From assembly GCA_032622095.1 (NCBI GenBank), contig CP136063.1, forward strand, positions 36,614,106 through 36,678,105: DNA of 64,000 nucleotides. Direction: 5' to 3'. The notes beneath the pieces were generated by a model. The model had not been told where the DNA came from. It worked only from the letters and a program-made list of their open reading frames with translations, and made no database searches. The translations under genes were made by a program, and so were the position numbers. How positions within the stretch are numbered: position 1 is the first letter of the stretch; every line of letters begins with the position of its first letter. This DNA comes from Siphonodentalium dalli (taxonomy: Eukaryota; Mollusca; Scaphopoda; Gadilida; Siphonodentaliidae). Shown in pieces: positions 23,132-33,989 of the stretch.

Positions 23132-24749
23132 TAGTGATGTAACAATACGGGGGTTATCGGTAAAAGCCGATAGCCGATATTTTCAGTAGAATTATCGGCC
23201 GATCCGATACAGATATATACCGATAAGACTTGTATATGAACAAAGTTTGGAAGAAACAGAACAAATTTCCATATCTGTATTTACCTGTATTTTACCTGTA
23301 TTCTTGAGCCTTATAAGCTTTCGCTTGTTGTGGCTAATACGTTAGTCCTTGATTTCAAATTTGTGTTGCGCATGTCATTGAAATCGTAGTGGAATTTATT
23401 TTCTTTGTCTCTCCATTGGTCATTAAGAATTGATTTAAATTCATTGATCGTATTTGCCGAGACGCATATATCCGTTAGACCGTTCCATGAATTTATATTT
23501 CTCGCCACAAAATTGTTGCTTGTCCTTGTACTAGTGAATACTAACTTGTTTGATGGAACCATCAATTTGTCTTTTCAATTGCAAAGTATTATCGGCAAAG
23601 AACTGATAACTTGGTCGCAAAAACAGTTTAGTTTACGTTCCCCAAAAACCCTGGCAACACGATTTAATATTTCGTTGCATTCAAAAGATTTCCTCAATAT
23701 TTGTTTGATTCTGTTACTGTGCCTTACGGAATCGGTCCATATATAATTCATTTGAGTCAATGACTCAATTTCAATTTGCCAAACTCAATCTTTTTCAGAA
23801 GTTGAACTTGCATTTAATAACACCTGCAATGTACCGCATAAATTGTTGACATTTTCTTTGCCCAAGACAGCAGATACAAATCCCGCCCATAGAGCACTCT
23901 GATTGGTTCGGATGGTTCCATCAAACAAGTTAGTCACCTCCTCCATCTCCAGTCATTGTATACCAGAACGTCAATCAATTTGAATCAAAAGATCTTTAAA
24001 CACACGCACTTAAATGTTGTTAACACGTGTTTCTATATATTGAGGAATAGTGGGTCACGACTGTGGCGACTTTAATGCAAACTGGTCAAGTGTGACTCGT
24101 CTATTTATAAAACACTTATTTTTAGTTTACTGTGTCATCTGTCAACACGTGGCCTATTAGTGATTCCAACTCGATGACATCAAATGCATACCTTGGGAAG
24201 ATAATAACAACGTGACAACTTACTGTCACACGGTGGCGTGAAATTAATTTCACACCCCCATGAATAAATCACTAAATGGTACATCAGTCTGATTCGGTCA
24301 TAGGAAGATTCCATTCTCACGCTAATGTCAGGGGTCTCAGTTATTCGCTTTAAACATGTGCTACTCGGCACTCGCAAGTAATTTAATTGTATACAGTTTA
24401 TGTTTCAACTTTTAATAATTAAGCGTAGGGAACTACGGTACCTTTTGAAATGTTTATTTGGGTCATGAGTGTACCAGCAGTCTCATGTCGATGTTGTCAT
24501 GGCATATCACCGTATATATTTGATGTAGGGCTGACCCGTGCGTAAAATAGTCGCTATTTGTTTCTGGAAATTCCCGGCATTTATTTAATATTAAAGTAGA
24601 AATTGGTGTCAGAACGTTCACAAAGGACGCGACATGTATCGGTTGACGATATCGGTCTTAAGACTAAATTTTGCCGATACCGATATCTTGCCGATACCAC
24701 ATATATCGGCCCGATCCGATAGCCGATACCGATAATCGGTACATCACTA
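23132..24749. mobile_element. hAT-type element, 1.6 kb, 8-bp TAGGTAAG duplication
   Basis: Termini TAGTGATGTA and TACATCACTA begin inverted repeats rich in CGATAGCCGAT and ATCGG words. Perfect 8-bp duplications TAGGTAAG lie at 23124-23131 and 24750-24757. An 8-bp duplication is the hAT hallmark. No hAT transposase is recognised inside; instead it carries a LINE-like 3-prime fragment. It sits in intron 2 of the nuclease/zinc-finger gene, about 270 bp before exon 3. Confidence 0.85.
23311..23565 (-). pseudogene. Non-LTR retrotransposon Pol C-terminal fragment
   Basis: The minus-strand frame of 84 residues carries NNFVARNINSWNGL followed by SANTINEFKSIL. This matches the general pattern of the last segment of many LINE Pol proteins (FF.RRVVN.WN.LP, then A.TVN.FK..LD). 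No reverse transcriptase core is found upstream on that strand; the neighbouring frame (23575-23760 minus) shows no RT motif. It is probably a 5-prime-truncated LINE captured inside or inserted into the hAT-type element. The match is by pattern only. Confidence 0.5.
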
Positions 24750-25021
24750 TAGGTAAGTAAATAGGAGTGAATGGATTCTCATATTCAGATGGACATTGGA
24801 ATAGTCTGTTATTCATGTGAAGGGGTGTTCACGAAATATAAGCAGATTTATAACCCAAGACGAAGTGCAGAAGGATTTCTATTCACTGATGGGAAATGTT
24901 CAAATGATAGGTCCAACAAATGGTCTTTTGTTGAATTTATTACGTGAACATTTCATAAAGGAACTACTCATGAAGGAATAGTTAGAAAAGAAAAGGTTAA
25001 TCATTGTCATTTTTTTTTCAG

Positions 25022-26808
25022 TCCAATTGGCCAAACAACCACAGCAAATCATGAATCCTCCAACACCGCTCCCGCAAGCTCCTTCCACCAGCATGATGCA
25101 AGTAACGAATACAGTAGCTTCTGTTATCAAAACTGAGCCATTCATACATGCACCAATCCCGCAAGCTACTCCCAGCTTGATGCAAGTAACGGATACAGTA
25201 ACTCCTGTTATCAAAACTGAGCCATTCATACATGCACCAATCCCACAAGCTACTCCCAGCTTGATGCAAGTAACGGATACAGTAACTCCTGTTATCAAAA
25301 CTGAGCCATTCATACATGGTTTAGATGATCAACAAAATAATGGCACTAGTAAATCATCAGAATTATCTGCTACTGAGCTCACAGAAACTCTGTCATCTCG
25401 CTCGGGAGATGTAAATGTTGCTGAAATAAACATGCTTGATGCAGAGAGAAGAGATTTATCAATCGGCGAATTCATAGAGAACCTCATTCAGAAAAATAAA
25501 GATCCTCTAGAAAAGAGCAGTGCGATACAGTTGAAACCCAGTTTACAAACTCCTACAAAGTCTGCTAGTGACCAAAATTCAACAGCATCCCTCCCATCTG
25601 AAGGTCCCTTAACATTCCTCAAGCCAAAGGCATCACAGAAGAAATCAAAGCAAGACCGTATATACAGTTCTGCAGAGATGAAACATCTAGCAGGTGTCAT
25701 GTTGAGGCCATGCTGTCCAACACGGCAATGTAATACAGAAGACATATTGTCTGCCTGTTTGACGGAAAAGAACATTTCGGATTCTGATACAGATATGCTG
25801 AATATCTGCACCCATGAGAGAGTTTGCGGCCTGTCATCTAAGATAATGTTTCAACCTCGGATAAGTACCGTAATATCGAACACGGATATGGTTCAGTATT
25901 GGTGTAACTTTTGTCAATTTAAGACTGAGAATAAATGTGATTTGATATCGCACACGATTACGCACAGGTTTCAATGCCGGTTTTGTTCCTATCAATCATT
26001 CTCCAGGGCTGATATCACTCACCACTCGATGAAAAATCATGAAGAATTTGAGGATTTTAGTTCCTCGCTGAAATATGTTTCGCTATTGCCGGATCATCTT
26101 AAGATTGATGTCCTCAAGTCTGGACAGGAACCATCAACAGCTCCTATCAGCCGAGCAAGAAAACAACCCAGCAATCAAGCAGCTACAAGAACCACAAATG
26201 GCAATAACCGGGAAGATGACGGCCATGATTATTACCAGGAAGATGATGGCCATGATTATTTTGATATAGAAGTTGACGAAATTGACGATGAATTGTCCAA
26301 AATGAATGAAGAATCGGATGTAGTAATGTTTCCTACAGATAAATGTAGTTCTGACAGCACATCTCTACAAATAACTCCTAAAATGACATCGTTAACTCAA
26401 ATGTCATCAACGCAGCCGATGTTACTTCAGCAAATACCAAAGCCTTTCAAAGTGCTTCAACCTTCTATTCCAGTTGTTGCTGAGGAGCTAACTCCCATTC
26501 CAAACAGCTCCGGCGGGGCTCCGGTTCCTGTATTGTTGACCAGAGTGCAAACTCCACCTTATCTGTTACCAAGGAACAATAGATCGGTGAAAACTTTTGT
26601 TTCATCAGTGACGGCAGCGCACTTGAAGAATAAATTATCAGAACGTCATTCTCCAACTGTTGTGTCATCGACTACTTATGAAACACCTTCTAAAAGTCTC
26701 TGTTGGGCATGCGGGTATTGTGATTACATCACAGCGCACCAGGCGTCGTTGACGGACCATCTAAATCAGCATCGAGGAAAGGCCCATAAGAATTTGGTTG
26801 ATAAATGA
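25022..26808 (+). CDS. Exon 3: 28-residue repeats and three C2H2 zinc fingers
   Basis: A T-rich acceptor ends with AG at 25020-25021. The first two bases complete the split codon left by exon 2 (G|TC), and the frame then runs about 595 codons to TGA at 26806-26808. N-terminal part: three units of about 28 residues ending VIKTEPFIH (84-bp DNA repeat in the last two); each holds IKTE, a psi-K-x-E SUMO acceptor consensus. C2H2 fingers: CNFC-x12-H-x3-H at about 25903, CRFC-x12-H-x4-H at about 25979, and CGYC-x12-H-x3-H near the C terminus (about 26710-26770). An acidic GHDYYQEDD/GHDYFDIEVDEIDDE stretch lies between fingers 2 and 3. This is a nuclear DNA-binding type protein by family knowledge. 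As the last exon it gives the composite product a C-terminal targeting module. If the splice to exon 2 were wrong, it would still stand as part of a zinc-finger gene. Confidence 0.8.
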
Positions 26809-27270
26809 TAAGAACAATACATAGGGCTCGGGTCAGGCTGCATTTACTGACCAGTTCACTTTTACTAAAGACAGCACCAAAATAATCTCACCAAGCAGCA
26901 TGCTTCTATATATACCCATACAGAGCCCCAGACAAACATGAGCAGACGACACTCTTCTATATGCTTCTATATATGTGTGGGGCTCCCTGCAGGGTAATGG
27001 ATGATTTTTATTTTATGTCCTAAAAATTGTAAGAAACGTTTATTTAAAAAAAATTATAAAAAATTGTTAGGCCAATGCATTCTCTTATATATGCGAGGCG
27101 ACCTATGGTCGACTCGCATTTATAAGAGAATGCATTGGCACAGGGTAAAAAAAGCCATTTCAAAATGTACTTATTGTAAATTCCAAGCTAATGTCTACAC
27201 GCCAGTCGTGGGGGATGCCTTACATGTATGTATGATGCAGATATGAAAGCCATTGCGGAACAAAGAGACC
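26809..27270 (+). mobile_element. 3-prime flank of the zinc-finger gene and truncated palindrome MITE
   Basis: About 26915-26990 shares AGAGCCCCAGACAAACATGA and GTGTGGGGCTCCCTGCAGGG with 57840-57925, in inverted order. A palindrome of about 70 bp follows at 27070-27145, ending CACAGGG-TA. This is a left-truncated copy of the element at 57700-58083. No obvious AATAAA signal was noted just after the stop codon. Confidence 0.6.
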
Positions 27271-27279
27271 ACTGCCACA

Positions 27280-27760
27280 TGTAGACCTGAGAGGATCAGA
27301 GCCCTGGATGAAAGGAGACCACTGAGAGGATGTCTGCTGTTAAAACATAGGTAAGCTTATAGTCATGTTTATATCATAATTGTGCAGGTCATTCTGAAAT
27401 TGAGTAGGTCAAAATAGTGGGTATTTATAGGCCCATTTAATTTTCCAATTTACCACTGACACAGGTAGACCTAAGAGGATGTCTGCTGTTACCCGGTAGG
27501 TAAGCTTATAGTCGTATTTGCAAGCTTGCTCATGTTTATATCATAATTGTGCAGGTCATTTTGAAAAGGAGTACAGCAATGATCTAAATAATCGACTCCT
27601 TAACCACAACAGAATTATGGGCAACAAGCCATATTTCGGACTAAATCCTGAAAATTACCCATAATTCTGCTGTGATTAAGGAGTCGATTATTTAGAGCAA
27701 AACTGTAGGTCAAAATAGTAGGTAATTATCAGAAGCTTAAAGGCCCATTTAATTTTCTCT
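27280..27760 (+). repeat. Tandem duplication of about 190 bp carrying a MITE in copy 2
   Basis: Both copies contain AGAGGATGTCTGCTGTTA, GGTAAGCTTATAGTC, ATATCATAATTGTGCAGGTC and GGTCAAAATAGT. Copy 2 is interrupted at GAGTA|GGTCAAAATAG by the TA-flanked MITE at 27574-27705; copy 1 preserves the empty site. Confidence 0.8.
27574..27705. mobile_element. 132-bp palindromic MITE, TA target
   Basis: Starts CAGCAATGATCTAAATAATC and ends GAGCAAAACTG with TA on both sides (27572-27573, 27706-27707). Related to 12102-12272 but missing part of one arm. The paralogous empty site at about 27401-27415 shows the insertion border precisely. Confidence 0.9.
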
Positions 27761-29170
27761 CCCCCAGATTATATAAAATATACCTGGAACTGGAACTAAT
27801 AATTTTTGCTTGTTTTCGAACTGGAGCAATGAAAATTTCACACTGGAGCCACCATGTGCTTGTCTTTTAATGTGCCACCTGTAGACCTATTCAAATATTT
27901 CCGGGAGATAACAAACATATCAGATAACTATGGTTTGCCCATTGGAATGTCTCATTTCTGGTTTCAGTCGGTGTCCAACGCATGCAACAAAATTAGGTGA
28001 GTTTGTCAATGTTTAAAGCATTCTCTATGTTGTGTAATTTCACATATTTACATACTGAGTGTGATTATCACTAAATCCAGCATTCCGATTGGTCGGTGCC
28101 AACATGACTGGTTGCAATTATTTCTCGGTGAATGCGCAAGAGGGTCATAATTGCAGCCCCATAATTACATCGACGCGTCATTGATTTTGGAGAAGAATAC
28201 ATAATGTTTTAGGCGCATTTGCACTTGCGCAGGATTGACTTAATAAATCAACAGATTTCAATATAAAGAGCCTCGTTTTGAAATTGTACTCGGCTGGTTT
28301 CTGGTCGGGTGCTATGGGATATTTTGGGCTGGTTTTGTCACAATACACTTTTCGATTCAAATACATTTACAAAAGTGACTTTTTCGCTAAATGTATATAA
28401 ATATAAACCCTTCGGGTTTTACACAAGTTATGACCACTTACCTCACGGTTACATCTCCATAAAAAACAGTCCACATGACAGTTAATTCTAAAATAAAATG
28501 CACAATCAAGAACAATATTAAATCCAGTATATTTACACTTGAATAGAGTTACAAACGACTGCTCTATTTCTCAAAGTAATCCATATTCCATCACCGATCA
28601 CAAGTTGGAATGACCGCTTTCGTAGATTGCTGCTTCCAGCGGTCAAGTCCTCTCTATAGATTTACTGGGTGTTTTCAATTGGGGACATAGAGAATAGTTT
28701 CTCAACTTTAATAATTGAATAACAGTGTAAACAAGAATACTTGGAGACATTAGCTCATTATATTAAAAGATTGTCAATTGAAGCGAGAAAATGAATGACT
28801 GCTACCAGCTAAATACATTTTTCACTGATAGGAACCAGCTGTGGGAACCAGAAACAGAAACGAAAGGTTGAACTCAATGGAGACAGTGACATTTGGTTTT
28901 CACTATCCACAAACATGTGTTGATTTTATCAGTCAATTTTTTGTAAACTCAATCTTATGAAGAAAAATAATTTATTTTGTTCTTAAAATGTGTGAAATCG
29001 AACAAAAGATCTGATTTATGAAACAATTCGTTCTGGAATTTAATGATTCCGCCATAATGCCCATTGACATTACAATCAGTTGCCAAGGTCACGGATGTGC
29101 ACACTTTACAATATAATGCTATCGAGGCAGCATTTTACTCATAAAACACAATAAAATAACTAATTATAAA
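27761..29170. other. No gene recognised
   Basis: AT-rich non-coding sequence with no domain-bearing frame, repeat array or inverted termini that I could recognise. Confidence 0.35.
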
Positions 29171-29179
29171 TGTCCTATC

Positions 29180-30975
29180 CTTGTGAGATGTGACATACAC
29201 AGCCCCTTTGTGAGATGTGACACCCACAGCCCCTTTGTGAGATGTGACACCCACAGCCCCTTCGTGAAATGTGACACACACAGCCCCTTTGTGAGATGTG
29301 ACACCCACAGCCCCTTTGTGAGATGTGACACACACAGCCCCTTTGTGAGATGTGACACACACAGCCCCTTTGTGAGATGTGACACCCACAGCACCTTTGT
29401 GAGATGTGACACCCACAGCCCCTTCGTGAGATGTGACACACACAGCCCATTTGTGAGATGTGACACACACAGTCCCTTTGTGAGATGTGACACTCACAGC
29501 CCCTTTGTGAGATGTGACACACACAGCCCCTTTGTGAGATGTGACACACAGCCCCTTCGTGAGATGTGACACACATAGCCCCTTTGTGAGATGTGACACA
29601 CAGCCCCTTTGTGAGATGTGACACACACTGCCCCTTTGTGAGATGTGACACACACAGCCCCTTTGTGAGATGTGACACACAGAGCCCCTTTGTGAGATGT
29701 GACACACACAGCCCATTTGTGAGATGTGACACCACAGCCCCTTTGTGAGATGTGGCACACAGCCCCTTTGTGAGATGTGACACTCACAGCCCATTTGTGA
29801 GATGTGACACTCACTGCCCCTTTGTGAAATGTGACACACACTGCCCCTTTGTGAGATGTGACACCCACAGCCCCTTTGTGAGATGTGACACACACTGCCC
29901 CTTTGTGAGATGTGACACCCACAGCCCCTTCGTGAGATGTGACACCCACAGCCCCTTTGTGAGATGTGACACACACTGCCCCTTTGTGATATGTGACACC
30001 CACAGCCCCTTTGTGAGATGTGACACCCACAGCCCCTTCGTGAGATGTGACACCAACAGCCCCTTTGTGAGATGTGACACACACAGCCCCTTTGTGAGAT
30101 GTGACACACACAGCCCCTTTGTGAGATGTGACACACACAGCCCCTTTGTGAGATGTGACACACACAGCCCCTTTGTGAGATGTGACACCCACAGCCCCTT
30201 CGTGAGATGTGACACCCACAGCCCCTTTGTGAGATGTGACACACACAGCCCCTTTGTGAGATGTGACACACATAGCCCCATTGTGAGATGTGACACCCAC
30301 AGCCCCTTTGTGAGATGTGACACCCACAGCCCCTTTGTGAGATGTGACACACACATCCCCTTTGTGAGATGTGACACACACAGCCCCTTTGTGAGATGTG
30401 ACACACACAGCTCCTTTGTGAGATGTGACACACAGCCCCTTTGTGAGATGTGACACACACACATCCCCTTGTGAGATGTGACACCCACAGCCCCTTTGTG
30501 AGATGTGACACACACATCCCCTTTGTGAGATGTGACACACACAGCCCCTTTGTGAGATGTGACACACACTGCCCCTTTGTGAGATGTGACACACACAGCC
30601 CCTTTGTGAGATGTGACACCCACTGCCCCTTTGTGAGATGTGACACCCACATCCCCTTTGACACACACTGCCCCTTTGTGAGATGTGACACACACATCCC
30701 CTTTGTGAGATGTGACACCCACAGCCCCTTTGACACACACTGCCCCTTCGTGAGATGTGACACCCACTGCCCCTTTGTGAGATGTGACACCCACATCCCC
30801 TTTGTGAGATGTGACACCCACAGCCCCTTTGTGAGATGTGACACACACAGCCCTTTGTGAGATGTGACACCCACAGCCCCTTTGTGAGATGTGATACCCA
30901 CAGCCCATTTGTCAGATGTGACACACACAGCCCCTTTGTCAAATGTGACACACACAGCCCCTTTGAAAGTATGAA
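29180..30975. repeat. 27-bp satellite, roughly 65 copies
   Basis: The unit CAGCCCCTTTGTGAGATG plus TGACACACA (27 bp) repeats with only point variants (ACA/CCA, TTT/TTC) and occasional 1-3-bp or unit-part losses. Because 27 is divisible by three and the unit lacks stops in several frames, open frames up to 641 codons exist on the minus strand and shorter ones on the plus strand. The frames shift into each other at the indels, which argues against coding. The array ends sharply at about 30970 (TTTGAAAGTATG). Confidence 0.95.
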
Positions 30976-31897
30976 AAGGCTCTCGCTGCTGAGTTTGCAC
31001 AAAGTCTCGACATATGGAACAATAGACTCGACTGTGACACCGTCCTCTTTCACATCTCATTTTATTACTCCAAACCCCCAGACTTCGACACTTTTTATTT
31101 TAACCATAGCGAGATAGCGGCAGTCAAAACTCGCACATTTATAAACAAACACGTGGCTAATTTATTATCTGATAATCTCCTTTGCCTGTGTAATGCGTGC
31201 ATTTTCATCGACGACGTTAGATAACGTTATTGTCTGACAATTAGTGAATACTTGTCAATCGCCATGACGCACGCTTTTTCCGTGTCTTTGTAATACCGAT
31301 ACCCAGTAATTTGGGGTTTATTGCCTGGGACTGCTGTATTGACAGTATTTTAATGGAATTTGGGTTACTATTAAATCAGTAACGGGAATAATAACTCAGG
31401 CAGCCTGGAATATAATATATACTTTTTATTCATGATAAGAAATGTCGACATTTTGGAAACTTCTCCCTCGGCAAAAAAGCAATGCCGACGCAAAATTGTA
31501 ATCTCCTCGGCTTGTCCTCGGCAGTGCCGAATGGCTAATTAAAAGTACTGCCAATGTTTGTTCAGGTCATAACTTAAAGGTACATAATCCGATTCGATGG
31601 TCACCATATCATCAGATTCCAACAACGATATTTCTTCAAAAGACAATTTAAATATCAGAATTGATTATTGACCAAACGGAAGAATAATGCTAAACACTGT
31701 CAACTAGATCATCAATTTTTCCCGAGTTCATCATTCATTGGTTACATGTACATGCTCACACTAGGCAGTACAATGTATATCTCATATCCTTCTTGTAAAT
31801 GGTTTCACATGTTGTGTGAAACCATTCTCAACACAGTCTGCATTAAATCATGTCTGACTCCATTTCATTATATCAATTTATATGGCATCCTGCAATA
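30976..31897. other. Flank of the 27-bp array; one diverged dispersed copy
   Basis: No gene recognised. 31560-31720 is the diverged partner of 7440-7580. The rest is unassigned. Confidence 0.4.
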
Positions 31898-31905
31898 GCA
31901 TTTGA

Positions 31906-32725
31906 TAGGGGTGGGAGGTACGCCCAGTGTGCGATACAATACATATCTAGATACGATACCCCAGTATTTCGGGATGCAGCCCTTCATATGGAATTCATGA
32001 ATTGGTTGAAAGAAAAACATATATTGAATCGTATTCATCATTTAATTTTAATTGGATTAATACTGAGAGTAAATCCTCAGAGATTACCACTCAAAACAGA
32101 ATGTAGATATAAATCGTTGCTTTTGCCGGGGTAAGACATTTTTATTTTGTATCGCCCGCTAAGTTTTATTTAAGGCCAAGGTCGTATGGGATTACATGAC
32201 TTTCAAATACAATAACATACCACGTTTGTCATTTAAATACAGTGCAGGGGGAGTAATCCAAAAATACCACGTCGGAACGCCGTCTGTATCAACAGCGATG
32301 AAAAATGACTGCGGTTTACTACGAGTCTTGCGATGAGACAGGTTTATATGTCAATTGGGTACCGGTGACTGTTAACGGGAATGATTTAATTCTAATATGC
32401 AGTTCAAGTCCGACGAACGGTTAGGCTGACATATATTTTGAGCCTTTGGCGACATCATTTCTATAAACGAACTCTTCTGTTTGCCAACGGTGACAATGGT
32501 ATATGATTATATCAATCATTACACAACAATAACAAAGCCCCGCGTACGACCGATGAACAGGTGGCTGACCTATTTAATCGGCGCTTTGAAGTAGAATGTC
32601 TTGATCTTGCTTCTTTGCTTCTTTTTAAGATCGAATAATGATTAATAGATAAACAAAACCGGTACGTGCATCGTAGAACTCTGATTCGCGATACACCGGT
32701 GCACCGGTGATATCTCGCACCCCTA
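31906..32725. mobile_element. hAT-type MITE with TAGGGGTG ends, 8-bp GCATTTGA duplication
   Basis: Termini TAGGGGTGGGAGGTA and (complement of the right end) TAGGGGTGCGAGATA, flanked by perfect 8-bp copies GCATTTGA at 31898-31905 and 32726-32733. Length 820 bp; no transposase domain in the internal frames, so non-autonomous. Confidence 0.9.
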
Positions 32726-33205
32726 GCATTTGACACAGAATGCAAATGTAGGTGTGATTTGGGCTGACACCCTGTCTTCGAGAACCGGAAATGTTGTTAT
32801 AATATAATCCCTTGTTGAAAGCAGACTGCCAGGTGGTTTCTGAAGATTGAACTTTTGAAAACTACTTCTTTGGGTTTTGCTTGTGAAATAAGTGCATTGA
32901 TATCAATTGTTGTCTTCATACTGTCATATACACATGTATCTTAATAATTTCTTTCCTTCGAGTTCCCAAAGTTGAAGCACAAACCCAATGGTCATTTATG
33001 TTCCAAATTTCCACAAATTCATCTGTATTGCCATTAATATCTGGAAATTTTGATTTCAGCATAGATCTACAAACAGATACTATTTTGTCATTGATCCATT
33101 GATCATTTGTGAGAATGTGGTTGTCACGGCTGGCAGTCTAGAAAATCCAGGAGGGCTATTAATAGCACTCCCAGATTTGTCTAACAAATTTGTTCCCTGT
33201 TTTTG

Positions 33206-33433
33206 TCAGTTAATAGAGTCGGTCATTTCCTTATGCATGTGCATGACCATTATGCTGTTAAGACGCTTCTGTCCCATGGTGGACCTCAGGTACATGTAGG
33301 ACTTTAGTCGTCTCAAGCCGCTAAATGAGCATTCACTCTCAGAATTTGTGGCTGGCATAACCAGTATATGTTCAGCCAAGGTCACGATCTCCAAAAGTAA
33401 ATATTTGTTCAGAGAATAAAATTTAGATTTCAA
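33206..33433 (-). pseudogene. hAT transposase C-terminal dimerisation fragment (ZMYM/TTF type)
   Basis: The minus-strand frame includes VTLAEHILVMPATNSESE, then CSFSGLRRLKSYMYLRSTMG and RLNSIMVMHMHKEMTDSIN. This corresponds to the hATC dimerisation block (MPATNA.SERSFSALRRVKTYLRSTM.Q.RLN.L..L..HK). A stop follows N immediately where related proteins usually continue, and nothing upstream resembles the catalytic RNase-H-like core, so it is a decayed 5-prime-truncated copy. Recognition rests on the family pattern. Confidence 0.75.
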
Positions 33434-33533
33434 TATATCTAACTGCGTTCTTTAAACTGTCTGGCGAGAAGTTGTCACTATTGAAACTTATAATACTTTC
33501 CAACATATCTTCATACATGTACACCACCGCCCG

Positions 33534-33983
33534 AATCCCGTCCAGGAGGAAAATAGTGGAAATACGACTGGAGGAGTAGACGTACCGGTTCCTGAAAACC
33601 CGACTAATGTTTCCTCCCCACCATCAAGTTTGGTGGACAAGATGTTTTCCAGTGCCGTGGCGTCTCAGTCTGCCAGCATGAAACAGAGCGAAGATCTCAG
33701 TAATTGTGACCGAATTCGTGATGAAATGGTTAGGTACTCTAGCCTACCGTTAGTTGGTCGAGATGAAACACTGTTAAGTTTCTGGAAGGAACGTGAATTG
33801 GAATTCCCCATGTTGGCAGAAGCTGCTCGCGATATTCTGTCAATCCAGGCCACTAATTGCTCGTCAGAGAGGGTGAATTCGGTGGGTGGCAACATTGTAA
33901 CTGATCAACGCCATAGCTTATCCAACCAAAACGTCGAAACGTTAATATGGGCGCGTAAAAACAGCGACCTTGTGTTCCTATGA
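33534..33983 (+). pseudogene. hAT transposase C-terminal fragment (ZBED/Ac type)
   Basis: The frame is open from before the first ATG (33630). It encodes a Ser/Pro-rich linker, then RDEMVRYSSLPLVG, LLSFWKERELEFPMLAEAAR, DILSIQATNCSSERVNSVGG and RHSLSNQNVETLIWARKN. The W...YP.L...A..IL.IQAT...SER.FS..G.I...RR.L....V..L...R pattern is the hATC domain of Ac/ZBED-like transposases. The usual catalytic core is absent upstream. It is unrelated in detail to the minus-strand hAT fragment 200 bp away, so two families decayed here. Confidence 0.8.
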
Positions 33984-33989
33984 ATCCCA

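Noticed and set aside
22888-23145. YLPYLYLPTLL membrane-like protein
   Set aside because: Translation of the 19-bp minisatellite only.
24900-25317. Minus-strand repeat proteins opposite exon 3
   Set aside because: Shadows of the 84-bp coding repeat on the plus strand.
29180-30975. CRISPR-like array
   Set aside because: Units are directly adjacent with no unique spacers, and the context is eukaryotic.
29135-31060. 641-codon minus-strand frame as a repeat protein gene
   Set aside because: It is entirely a 27-bp satellite with stop-free units; indels move between frames, other frames and the opposite strand are also open, and no splice or start context was recognised.
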